Positions 18,302-26,741 of a stretch of DNA of 64,000 nucleotides are shown here, in pieces. A program made the translations under genes and the position numbers. This DNA comes from Bacteroides sp. (GTDB taxonomy: Bacteria > Bacteroidota > Bacteroidia > Bacteroidales > Bacteroidaceae): positions 26,088 to 90,087 of the forward strand of contig DXWV01000032.1 in assembly GCA_019416685.1 (NCBI GenBank), given 5' to 3'. Below the pieces are notes generated by a model. It worked only from the letters and a program-made list of their open reading frames with translations. It made no database searches and had not been told where the DNA came from. Position 1 is the stretch's first letter. Every line of letters begins with the position of its first letter.

Positions 18302-19360
18302 ATGAAGACTTTAAACTGTACTATTATACTATTAGGCTGTATATGTGTCGCCTTGACTGCTTGTAAGAACGACGACCCTATTGTGCAACCGGTTACTCCA
18401 TATGAAAAGCAATATGGTGAAGCAACTGTTGTGTGGGAGGCTACTCATCAGAGTTTGTTCAATTTTAAGGGAAATCCACTCTATGTACAGGTGTCAGAAG
18501 AGAGCACGGACGAAGACCTGGCGGTATTCAATACAACCAGGAAATATCTGTTCGACAAATGCGGACACTTACTAATCTATAATCCAATTAATGAACTTGC
18601 TGACGCATCCTCCGGCTTAACGAGAGGATGGGGTACTGCCGGTGACGCAACGAGGTATTCTTATGGATATGATTCTGCCGGGAGGTTGGCGGTAGTTACC
18701 GAAACAGAGTTGGGAGGCGCTTCCGTCGTTTATGAATTGAAGTACGGCACTCATACTGCATACGTACCTTTTCCTTTATCATTTGCTGGTTTACCTCTCT
18801 TCTTGCTGAAAGGATTGGTCTCGGTAGAAGGTGACAATGGCTTCAAATACGAATTTGATGGAGAGAAAGCAGTTTGTGAGACAGATAGCTGGATGGGGAT
18901 TACTCGAACAGAGTACTTGTTTCGGAACTCTTACCCGTCAATGTGTACCAAACAGCTGATTAGAGGAGACGAGGTACTTCAGCATGAAGAAACGGTCTAT
19001 GCTTTCGGAGAGAAAGGATTATTGCTTGGAATGACAACTTCCGTCCGTACCAATGATGATCCCGACATGGTTCAGAAGCGATCAGTGGTTTATGCTTCTC
19101 CCTGGTTACAGGTAAAGGAAGTTGCTTATGAAGTCGGATTGGCGCAGGAAAGAACTGTGTATACATATACAGAAGAGGGTTTTCTACTCTCCGCTACGAA
19201 GAGTGATAACGAGGGAAATACGGCATCTGTTCAATTGAATGCTTATGAGCAGGATGCGCAAGGAAACCGGACTTCTGCCGAACGTGCCGTCGAAGGCTAC
19301 TTTAATGATTACTGGCCGGAAGGCACGATGACTTTGAAACAAGAATTTTCTTATAAATAA
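18302..19360 (+). CDS. RHS/YD-like lipoprotein
   Basis: A 352-residue lipoprotein (lipobox LTAC, Cys21, then KNDD). The body carries several Y-x-Y-D/E strand repeats reminiscent of RHS/YD proteins: YSYGYDSAGRLAVVTET, FKYEFDGEKAVCETD, and YTYTEEGFLLSATKSDNEG. Full RHS proteins are far longer; this has only a few units and no toxin tip, so it is more likely a small beta-solenoid binding protein. It sits 100 bases after the LRR genes, beyond a stem-loop. Function unknown. Confidence 0.65.
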   Translation: MKTLNCTIILLGCICVALTACKNDDPIVQPVTPYEKQYGEATVVWEATHQSLFNFKGNPLYVQVSEESTDEDLAVFNTTRKYLFDKCGHLLIYNPINELADASSGLTRGWGTAGDATRYSYGYDSAGRLAVVTETELGGASVVYELKYGTHTAYVPFPLSFAGLPLFLLKGLVSVEGDNGFKYEFDGEKAVCETDSWMGITRTEYLFRNSYPSMCTKQLIRGDEVLQHEETVYAFGEKGLLLGMTTSVRTNDDPDMVQKRSVVYASPWLQVKEVAYEVGLAQERTVYTYTEEGFLLSATKSDNEGNTASVQLNAYEQDAQGNRTSAERAVEGYFNDYWPEGTMTLKQEFSYK

Positions 19361-19389
19361 ACTTAGTATTAATTAAAATTTAGTGTAAC

Positions 19390-22300
19390 ATGAGAAAAAA
19401 GAACTACTACTTTTTGCTAATGTTTGTCATGATGAACATTATGGCAGTGGCTACATCTACCGTGAAGGCGGAGGCGTGGGATGGAACCAAGAGGAATGTA
19501 ACAATCACTTCTGCGGATGATAAACTTATTTTAGAATTTACTCCTACAGAAACAAAGTCGTATACTTTTAAATGTGATACGGAAAATTATGAAATGAAAA
19601 TAAATGCTTCTTGGGAAGGACTGAGTTCTCCAGAGTTATCTGATCCAATTTATAGTGGTTGGGCGGGTTCTACGTTGACTGTAGAAGCTGTTGCAGATCG
19701 AGTTATTACATTGACAGTATATGCTCCGTATGAAGCAGATGCAAATGGCTATCCTGTTACTTTCCCACTTGAATTGGTTGCCGATGGTGGCGATGGAGAT
19801 GATGAGCCTGTCGCTGAACCATGGGATGGTGCTACTAAGTCTGTTACGATAGCTAGTGTAGATGATTCTAAGACATTTATCTATACAGCTACTCAGAATG
19901 AGATGTTCTATCTCTTCTCTAAAGTAAGCTCTTATGATGTTAAATTTGCAGGTAAAGTAGTTGATATCCCCGATTCTGAATTCGAAGGAGAAGCTTATGA
20001 TAACTTGGTTGGTGGTTATGCTGCCATAAAATTATGGGAAGGTGATAAACTACAATTTACAGTGACCTCTACAGAGTTTACGGATGAAGAAAATGTCGGT
20101 GGAAAATTCCCTCGTAAATTCAACATTAATAGCTTGGCTGTACCGCTTGGAATGGGTGGCTCTTTACCCGGATCAGAATATGAGTTTTCTTCAATCAAAC
20201 TACAGCTGGATGCAGAAACGATTATTCCTGTGAACGAAGCCAATCATGAGTTAAATCCATTCTTTGTTGATTATTCAGAACTGACTTGGTTGTCGTTTAC
20301 AGCGACGGAGACAGGACTTGCTAATATTGATATTGAAGAATATGTGATCTTTGTGTATGATGATCCAGATAAGATCTGGATGACTGATAAGGATGGCAAT
20401 ATTACTTATGAGCCAATGCGGGTTGTACAAGATGCGGAGGATAATAGCCATGAATTTGCGGTAAAAGCTGGTACTACTTATTATGTAGCAATTACTAATA
20501 ATCGTCCGGCAAAGGCAACTTTGAAATTTAGAAAAGTGGATGAAGGCGGTGAGTGTGTTCTACCTATCGATATTACTTCTGAAACTTCAACTCTTTCTGT
20601 AAAAGCAGGTCAGACTTGGTATAATTATACGATGACCAAGAAAGAAGACAGCGCTTTTAACATCTTAAAATTCTCCTCTAACAACAACTGGACGGGAACA
20701 GTACAGTATTTTGTAGATTGTTCGGATGCCGAACCGGTGGTTCATGAAATTGCCGCAGGTGCTAAGTCCTATTTTGAGATGGATACAACGAGAGTAAATT
20801 ATCTTATCTGTGTGAATAGTGCAAGTGCTGTAACGGATGCTATCAAATTAGTTCAACGCGATCCTAAGGCTGGTGAATCCATCCTTAATCCTCAGGTTGC
20901 TCAATTAGGAGATAATACCTATGGTGGTGAGAAACGTAATTACTGGTATACATATACCACTACGAAGGATTGTATGTTGAAGATCACTTATCCGACTAAT
21001 GCATTAACCTTGATAACTTTAGGCTTTGGTACAACGAATGTTGCTAATCCGGGGGAGACCACTTGTGTAGTAAGAGTAAACGCAGGCGAAGAGTATAGAA
21101 TGAGATTTAATGCATCGGATAAGAACCAGGCTTCATTCAAAATTGAAGAAACTGAGATTCCGGTAGGAGACTATTGTGATGTTCCCAGATTGTTTAATCT
21201 GAATGAGGATATCGTAATGAAGAATCGTAATGCTGTGGAAGAATGGTATGCATTCACAGCACCGGAAGATGGTGTTGTAGAGTTCCAAGTAGAAGATCCT
21301 ATTTGGGTTAGAGATTATTGGTCATGTGGTATTGTGAAGGAGTGCGGTGGTAACCAAGATAAGTTGAAAGCTGAAGAGGCTATAGGAAGACTTACCTACC
21401 ATTATTCTGTACTCAAAGGTGAAGTATACCGATTCACTGTTTATCAGTTTACAAATGGAGGAACAGACATTATAATTAAGACTAAATTTACGCCGGCAGG
21501 TGAGGGTGAGTCTTGTGACAAAGCTATCAGTATCGATTTTGATAAAGCTGTAATATGCAAAGATGTTGCCAGTGAGACATGGTATGAATTTGTTGCTCCT
21601 GAGGCTGGCGAGTACTATCTGGTAAGCTCATTGGGGCAAGGTGCTACCTTATCTTATAAGGTGGGTGATTGCAGTACAAAAGCTACAATCGCAGCAGTGA
21701 AAGACTTTATGTATGGAAGAGCGTATGCAACGCTAAATCTGGAAAAAGATCAGGTTGTGAAAATCTGTGCAGCTATATCTAAGGATAAGCCGGAAGATCA
21801 GGACTATGATTATTCACTGATTGTGAGAAAGAAAGCTCAGGGCGATGATCTGGAAACTCCGTTTGCTGCTAAGGCAGGGGAATATTATACATTAGGTGCC
21901 GGAAACGTAATGACTGCGGCTACTTTGGAAGGATATGTTTATTCTATCATTGCCACAGATGCTAAACTTGAATTTACAGTTCTTACAAAGGAGGCATATT
22001 TCAGTGGAAACTTCTTTGTTTATTATGAAGGAGAGAGAATTGGATTTACTCCGGTCAAGACAAGAATAGATAATGAGGATGGTACATATACTTATACCTA
22101 TACGCTGACTAATGCAGCTATTGAAACAGGTAAAACTTATACAGTTCTTTTCCCGTTTACAGTAGATGGCTTTAATCTTGGTACTTCGTTGATTACAGGA
22201 ATTGAATCAACTGAATCTGTTAATAAAGTAATTGTTTGTCCGAATCCGAGTGATGGAAACTTCCAGGTTAATTTGGGTGAACTGTCAGCCGAAGGTGCTT

Positions 22301-22458
22301 TGATTGAAGTGATTGATATGGCAGGTGTCGTTATTTATAAAGAATATGCAACGTCGACTATCATTTCTGTAAATCTGAAAGGTATTACAGCAGGTGTTTA
22401 CTTTGTCAGAGTATGTGCCGATGGCAAAAATGCAGTTGCTAAGTTGATTGTTCGTTAA
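19390..22458 (+). CDS. Large secreted multidomain protein with type IX-like C-terminal tail
   Basis: A 1022-residue protein with a signal peptide (about 1-27, ending VKAEA). The body is a string of beta-sandwich modules of roughly 110-140 residues that share a W-Y-x-F/Y core strand (TWYNYTM, NYWYTYTT, EEWYAFTAP, ETWYEFVAP), resembling pre-peptidase C-terminal (PPC) domains without a peptidase. The last 80 residues have the layout of a Por-secretion tail: VIVCPNPSDGNFQVNL, then VIDMAGVVIY and GVYFVRV. It ends the SusCD-LRR locus and is followed by a terminator. Possible surface adhesin or binding protein; no enzyme domain seen. Confidence 0.7.
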   Translation: MRKKNYYFLLMFVMMNIMAVATSTVKAEAWDGTKRNVTITSADDKLILEFTPTETKSYTFKCDTENYEMKINASWEGLSSPELSDPIYSGWAGSTLTVEAVADRVITLTVYAPYEADANGYPVTFPLELVADGGDGDDEPVAEPWDGATKSVTIASVDDSKTFIYTATQNEMFYLFSKVSSYDVKFAGKVVDIPDSEFEGEAYDNLVGGYAAIKLWEGDKLQFTVTSTEFTDEENVGGKFPRKFNINSLAVPLGMGGSLPGSEYEFSSIKLQLDAETIIPVNEANHELNPFFVDYSELTWLSFTATETGLANIDIEEYVIFVYDDPDKIWMTDKDGNITYEPMRVVQDAEDNSHEFAVKAGTTYYVAITNNRPAKATLKFRKVDEGGECVLPIDITSETSTLSVKAGQTWYNYTMTKKEDSAFNILKFSSNNNWTGTVQYFVDCSDAEPVVHEIAAGAKSYFEMDTTRVNYLICVNSASAVTDAIKLVQRDPKAGESILNPQVAQLGDNTYGGEKRNYWYTYTTTKDCMLKITYPTNALTLITLGFGTTNVANPGETTCVVRVNAGEEYRMRFNASDKNQASFKIEETEIPVGDYCDVPRLFNLNEDIVMKNRNAVEEWYAFTAPEDGVVEFQVEDPIWVRDYWSCGIVKECGGNQDKLKAEEAIGRLTYHYSVLKGEVYRFTVYQFTNGGTDIIIKTKFTPAGEGESCDKAISIDFDKAVICKDVASETWYEFVAPEAGEYYLVSSLGQGATLSYKVGDCSTKATIAAVKDFMYGRAYATLNLEKDQVVKICAAISKDKPEDQDYDYSLIVRKKAQGDDLETPFAAKAGEYYTLGAGNVMTAATLEGYVYSIIATDAKLEFTVLTKEAYFSGNFFVYYEGERIGFTPVKTRIDNEDGTYTYTYTLTNAAIETGKTYTVLFPFTVDGFNLGTSLITGIESTESVNKVIVCPNPSDGNFQVNLGELSAEGALIEVIDMAGVVIYKEYATSTIISVNLKGITAGVYFVRVCADGKNAVAKLIVR

Positions 22459-22485
22459 CCATTTGTCAGGTTGTATATTATAAGG

Positions 22486-22519
22486 AATCCTCTTACCTTC
22501 CGGTAGGGGGATTTTTTTA
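22486..22519 (+). terminator. Rho-independent terminator ending the SusCD-LRR locus
   Basis: AATCCTCTTACC and GGTAGGGGGATT form a 12-base stem (two G-U pairs) with a TTCC loop, followed by seven T residues. Confidence 0.88.
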
Positions 22520-22527
22520 TTTCTATT

Positions 22528-22559
22528 TTTGTCCGTATTGAATAAAAACCGTATATTTG
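22528..22559 (+). promoter_or_regulatory. guaB promoter
   Basis: A textbook Bacteroides promoter: TTTG (22528-22531), 20-base spacer, TATATTTG (22552-22559). The expected start is near 22566, about 23 bases before the guaB ATG. Confidence 0.85.
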
Positions 22560-22588
22560 CACGCAATAAATTTTAAACGCATAGCCCT

Positions 22589-24064
22589 ATGTCATTTATT
22601 GCTGATAAGATTGTTATGGATGGATTAACGTATGATGATGTTTTGTTAATCCCTGCCTATTCAGAAGTTTTACCGCGCACTGTCGAGCTCTCGACAAAGT
22701 TTTCAAGAAATATTGAGTTAAAAATTCCTTTTGTTACCGCCGCTATGGATACGGTTACCGAGGCTAAAATGGCTATTGCTATAGCTCGTGAAGGAGGAAT
22801 TGGTGTAATTCATAAAAATATGCCGATAAAAGATCAGGCTAAACAGGTTGCCACTGTGAAGCGTGCTGAAAATGGTATGATTTATGATCCGGTGACTATC
22901 AAAAAGGGTTCCACTGTACGTGATGCGCTTGCTTTGATGGCTGAATATAAGATTGGTGGTATTCCTGTAGTAGATGATAACAGATATCTGGTTGGTATTG
23001 TAACCAATCGTGACCTTCGTTTTGAACGTGATATGGATAAACATATCGATGAAGTAATGACAAAAGACAGGCTGATAACTACTAATCAGTCTACTGACTT
23101 GGAAGCTGCTGCACAAATCCTGCAAAAATATAAGATAGAAAAGCTACCGGTAGTTGATAAGGATAACAAACTTATTGGATTGGTAACCTACAAAGATATC
23201 ACCAAGGCAAAAGATAAACCGATGGCTTGTAAAGATTCTAAGGGGCGTTTGCGGGTAGCTGCCGGTGTTGGAGTGACTGCCGATACGATGGAACGTATGC
23301 AGGCTTTGGTCGATGCCGGAGTGGATGCTATTGTGATTGATACAGCTCATGGCCATTCTAAATTTGTAATTGAAAAATTGAAGGAAGCAAAGAACCGTTT
23401 TCCGAACATTGATATTGTTGTAGGTAATATTGCTACCGGAGAAGCTGCTAAAGCTTTGGTTGAAGCTGGGGCTGATGGTGTAAAGGTTGGTATTGGACCA
23501 GGCTCTATTTGCACTACACGCGTAGTGGCCGGTGTGGGTGTACCTCAATTATCTGCTGTCTATGATGTAGCAAAAGCTTTGAAAGGTACAGGTGTTCCTT
23601 TGATTGCAGATGGCGGACTTCGTTACTCAGGTGATGTTGTAAAAGCACTTGCAGCTGGAGGGTATTCTGTCATGATCGGTTCTCTGGTTGCCGGTACAGA
23701 AGAAAGTCCGGGTGAAACTATTATTTTTAATGGACGTAAATTTAAGTCATATCGTGGCATGGGCTCTTTAGAAGCGATGGAAAACGGATCGAAAGACCGC
23801 TATTTTCAGAGTGGAGAAGCAGATGTGAAGAAACTTGTTCCGGAAGGTATTGCTGCACGTGTTCCTTATAAAGGGACACTGTTTGAAGTGATTTATCAGT
23901 TGACCGGTGGCTTGCGTGCAGGTATGGGGTATTGTGGTGCGCAGAATATTGAAAAGTTACATGATGCTAAATTTACACGTATTACGAATGCAGGTGTGAT
24001 GGAGAGCCATCCTCATGATGTAACAATTACAAGCGAGTCGCCTAACTATAGTCGTCCGGAATAA
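22589..24064 (+). CDS. guaB: Inosine-5'-monophosphate dehydrogenase
   Basis: This enzyme oxidises IMP to XMP with NAD+, the committed step of GMP synthesis in the cytosol. The 491 residues show the TIM-barrel start (LTYDDVLLIPAYSEV), a pair of CBS domains inserted at about 95-205, the catalytic loop GPGSICTTR with Cys308, the phosphate site (IADGGLRYSGD), and the flap region (YFQSGEADVKKLVPEG) with the C-terminal SHPHDV segment. Length is normal. It has its own strong promoter and is separated from the next gene by an intergenic hairpin. Confidence 0.98.
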   Translation: MSFIADKIVMDGLTYDDVLLIPAYSEVLPRTVELSTKFSRNIELKIPFVTAAMDTVTEAKMAIAIAREGGIGVIHKNMPIKDQAKQVATVKRAENGMIYDPVTIKKGSTVRDALALMAEYKIGGIPVVDDNRYLVGIVTNRDLRFERDMDKHIDEVMTKDRLITTNQSTDLEAAAQILQKYKIEKLPVVDKDNKLIGLVTYKDITKAKDKPMACKDSKGRLRVAAGVGVTADTMERMQALVDAGVDAIVIDTAHGHSKFVIEKLKEAKNRFPNIDIVVGNIATGEAAKALVEAGADGVKVGIGPGSICTTRVVAGVGVPQLSAVYDVAKALKGTGVPLIADGGLRYSGDVVKALAAGGYSVMIGSLVAGTEESPGETIIFNGRKFKSYRGMGSLEAMENGSKDRYFQSGEADVKKLVPEGIAARVPYKGTLFEVIYQLTGGLRAGMGYCGAQNIEKLHDAKFTRITNAGVMESHPHDVTITSESPNYSRPE

Positions 24065-24114
24065 TATAATTCTCGATAACGTGGGAGCTGCTAAGTTTAC
24101 CACGAGTTGATGCG

Positions 24115-24179
24115 GAGTCTCACAGAGTTATTTTTCTTCTATCGCATAGTAGGAAAAAGAATAATACTCTGTGGGACTC
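24115..24179. repeat. Intergenic imperfect palindrome with CACAGAG cores
   Basis: The left arm begins GAGTCTCACAGAGT and the right arm ends ACTCTGTGGGACTC. With a few mismatches the arms pair over about 30 bases around a CGC loop. No T run directly follows. The ACTCTGTG core also occurs at the left window edge and (as CACAGAG) near 39373. It may act as a guaB terminator or be one copy of a dispersed intergenic repeat. Confidence 0.6.
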
Positions 24180-24280
24180 TGTTTTACTCGGTAGGAAGTC
24201 CGGCTTTTTATTATCGTTAAATACAATTTTTCCAATCTTTCAGCGTTTAATAAAACGTATGTATATAAACGAAGCTTTGT

Positions 24281-25828
24281 ATGAAAAGAAACTTGGTTTT
24301 ATTAGTAACCTGTCTATTGGGACTTTCTGCTGTAGCACAGCAAGATCCTGTATTGATGCGGATAAACGGAAAAGATGTAACTCGTTCTGAGTTTGAGTAT
24401 ATCTATAATAAGAATAACTCTCTTAATGAACAAGAGTCAAAAACGCTTGATGAGTATGTTGATCTTTTTGTCAACTTTAAGTTGAAAGTTGCGGCTGCCG
24501 AAGCTGCTGGCATTGATACCACCCGGACTTTCCGGGAAGAACTGGAAGGATATCGCAGGCAATTAGCGAAATCTTATTTGACGGATGAAGAAGCCGAAGA
24601 AGCTTATGTGCGTCAATTTTATGATGAAATGAAAGCTAAATCCCGGGCTGGCTATGTACAGGTGATGCATATCTTTAAATACCTTCCTCAAACTGTATCA
24701 AAATCGTATCTGAATGAAACGGAAGTTCGGATGGATTCAATTTATAAAGTGCTATCTGCTGCGCCGAATACGGATGACTTTGCAACTTATGTAGAAAAGT
24801 TCTCAGATGATAAGAAACCGTTTTGGGTGGGGTTTCTTCAGACACCGGAAGAGTTTGAAGATGTTGTTTTCTCTTTGAATAAAGGAGAAATATCCAAGCC
24901 TTTTTTCACTCCTCAAGGCATGCATATAACAAAAGTTCTTGATACTAAAGAGTTGCCTTCGTTTGAAGAAATAAAGGGAGAAATAGCCCGTCGGCTTGCT
25001 CGTAAATTCGGAGTTGACAAAGGCACGGAGTCAATGGTAGAAAAATTAAAGAAAGAATATAACTACCAGGTGGATGATGAAGGAATGAAAGAATTGTTGT
25101 CTAAGGGTGAAACAGACAAAACGCTCTTTACATTGGATAATCATTCGTATACCGGTTTGGATTTTAAAAGTTTTGCAACGTCGTTTCCCAGAGGGCTTAA
25201 AACACAAGTGGATGCTTTTGTTTTAAAAACTGTATTGGATTATGAGAATGGACGTTTGGAACAGAAATATCCGGCTTTCCGGTTGTTGATGCAGGAATAT
25301 AAAGAGGGGATGTTGCTGTTTGAGATTAGTAATCGTGAGGTTTGGGAGCGCGCAGTGGCCGATGAACCCGGACAAATAGCTTATTTTACTTCTCATAAGT
25401 CAAATTATAAATGGAAAGAGCCGCGTTATAAAGGCGTTGTAGTGCATTGTGCCGATAAAAAAATGGCCAAGCAGATTAAGAAATTAATTCGGAAACTTCC
25501 TGAAGAAGTATGGACAGATACGATAGCAAAAACTTTTAATGATTCTGTAGAAGTTGTTAAAGTGGAGGGAGGCGTGTTTGCTAAAGGTGATAATAAATAT
25601 GTAGATAAACTGGTATTTAAAACCGGAAGCTTTGATTCTCTGGAGTCTTATCCTTTTACTACTGTTTTTGGTGAAAAACGGAAAGGTCCTGATAGCTATA
25701 CAGAAGTGCGAGGGCCGCTTGCAGCCGACTATCAGAACTTCCTTGATTCGCTTTGGATAAAGCGTTTACGCGAAGAAAGTAAGGTTGAAATTAACCAAGA
25801 GGTTTTAAAAACAGTTAATAACCACTGA
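24281..25828 (+). CDS. Periplasmic parvulin-type peptidyl-prolyl isomerase
   Basis: A 515-residue exported chaperone-like isomerase, likely helping outer-membrane proteins fold. The signal peptide ends at AVAQ (about 1-19). An N-terminal helical region (QQDPVLMRINGKDVTRSEFEYIYN) resembles the SurA/PpiD chaperone domain. A parvulin-like domain spans about 123-230 (YVQVMHIFKYLP to GMHITKVLDTKELPSFEEIK). The C-terminal half (about 290-515) looks like a second, degenerate unit. It heads a cluster with two more PPIase-like genes, 58 bases upstream of the next. Whether the isomerase site is active cannot be judged. Confidence 0.85.
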   Translation: MKRNLVLLVTCLLGLSAVAQQDPVLMRINGKDVTRSEFEYIYNKNNSLNEQESKTLDEYVDLFVNFKLKVAAAEAAGIDTTRTFREELEGYRRQLAKSYLTDEEAEEAYVRQFYDEMKAKSRAGYVQVMHIFKYLPQTVSKSYLNETEVRMDSIYKVLSAAPNTDDFATYVEKFSDDKKPFWVGFLQTPEEFEDVVFSLNKGEISKPFFTPQGMHITKVLDTKELPSFEEIKGEIARRLARKFGVDKGTESMVEKLKKEYNYQVDDEGMKELLSKGETDKTLFTLDNHSYTGLDFKSFATSFPRGLKTQVDAFVLKTVLDYENGRLEQKYPAFRLLMQEYKEGMLLFEISNREVWERAVADEPGQIAYFTSHKSNYKWKEPRYKGVVVHCADKKMAKQIKKLIRKLPEEVWTDTIAKTFNDSVEVVKVEGGVFAKGDNKYVDKLVFKTGSFDSLESYPFTTVFGEKRKGPDSYTEVRGPLAADYQNFLDSLWIKRLREESKVEINQEVLKTVNNH

Positions 25829-25886
25829 TATAACCGATTATTGCATTATCTTCGTACCTTGAATATAAGTATAATTTCAGTTGACA

Positions 25887-26732
25887 ATGCGAATAACGGG
25901 CCTCTTGCTGGTTTCTCTCTTTTTCTGTATATCATGTACTGAGAAGCATGATCATAAGGGAAAAACACCTCTGGTAGAGGTTAATGGAACTTTTTTATAC
26001 AAAGAGGACCTTCAATCTGTGCTTCCTGCCGGGTTGACTAAAGACGATAGTTTGCTTTTCGCTGAACATTATATACGCACTTGGGTTGAAGATCTTTTGT
26101 TGTATGAAAAGGCTCAGAATAACATTCCCGACAATGAGGAGATAGACCGTCTGGTGGAGAATTATCGTAAAGCATTGATTATGCATACTTATCAGGAGGA
26201 GTTAATCGGCCAGAGACTTACCAAAGATATCCCTGAACAGGAAATCGCTGAATATTACGAGAAAAACAAAGAACTTTTTAAACTGGATCGTCCTTTGGTG
26301 AAAGGATTGTTTATAAAAGTTCCGTTGACAGCACCACAGCTTACCAATGTGCGTAAGTGGTATAAATCCGAAGCACAAGAAGCCGTAGAACATTTAGAGA
26401 AGTACAGCTTTCAGAATGCGGTGAAGTATGAATACTTTTATGATAAATGGGTTTCATTGGCAGATATCCTCGATTTGATTCCTTTAAAGACAGATTCACC
26501 GGAAGAATATATCAACAAGAATCGGCATGTGGAGTTGAAAGATACCGCTTTTTATTATTTTCTTAACGTCAGTGATTATCGGGCGGTAGGAGAGCAGGAA
26601 CCCTATGAGTTTGCAATGCCTGAAGCAAAAGATATGCTTGTTAATATAAAACGCGTAGACTTTATGCGCCAGGTAAAAGATGACTTGTATAAGCGGGCCA
26701 TAGATCGGAAAAAGATTATATATAATTATTAA
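25887..26732 (+). CDS. PPIase-related periplasmic lipoprotein
   Basis: A 281-residue lipoprotein (lipobox CISC, Cys17). It has the N-terminal SurA/PpiD-type helical domain (VEVNGTFLYKEDLQSVLP, then YIRTWVEDLLLYEKA and EEIDRLVENYRKALI) but I see no convincing parvulin domain after it, so it may be a chaperone that has lost isomerase activity. A TTG six bases upstream is in frame, but the ATG at 25887 gives a standard lipoprotein signal. The next gene starts 9 bases after the stop. It likely assists outer-membrane protein transit with its neighbours. Confidence 0.8.
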   Translation: MRITGLLLVSLFFCISCTEKHDHKGKTPLVEVNGTFLYKEDLQSVLPAGLTKDDSLLFAEHYIRTWVEDLLLYEKAQNNIPDNEEIDRLVENYRKALIMHTYQEELIGQRLTKDIPEQEIAEYYEKNKELFKLDRPLVKGLFIKVPLTAPQLTNVRKWYKSEAQEAVEHLEKYSFQNAVKYEYFYDKWVSLADILDLIPLKTDSPEEYINKNRHVELKDTAFYYFLNVSDYRAVGEQEPYEFAMPEAKDMLVNIKRVDFMRQVKDDLYKRAIDRKKIIYNY

Positions 26733-26741
26733 ATACAAAGA

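Noticed and set aside
5098..22458. SusCD-LRR locus as a carbohydrate-utilisation locus
   Set aside because: No glycosidase, lyase or esterase motif is present, so I do not assign a carbohydrate substrate.
25881..25886. TTG start for the PPIase-related lipoprotein
   Set aside because: The ATG two codons later gives a standard lipoprotein signal; nothing favours TTG.
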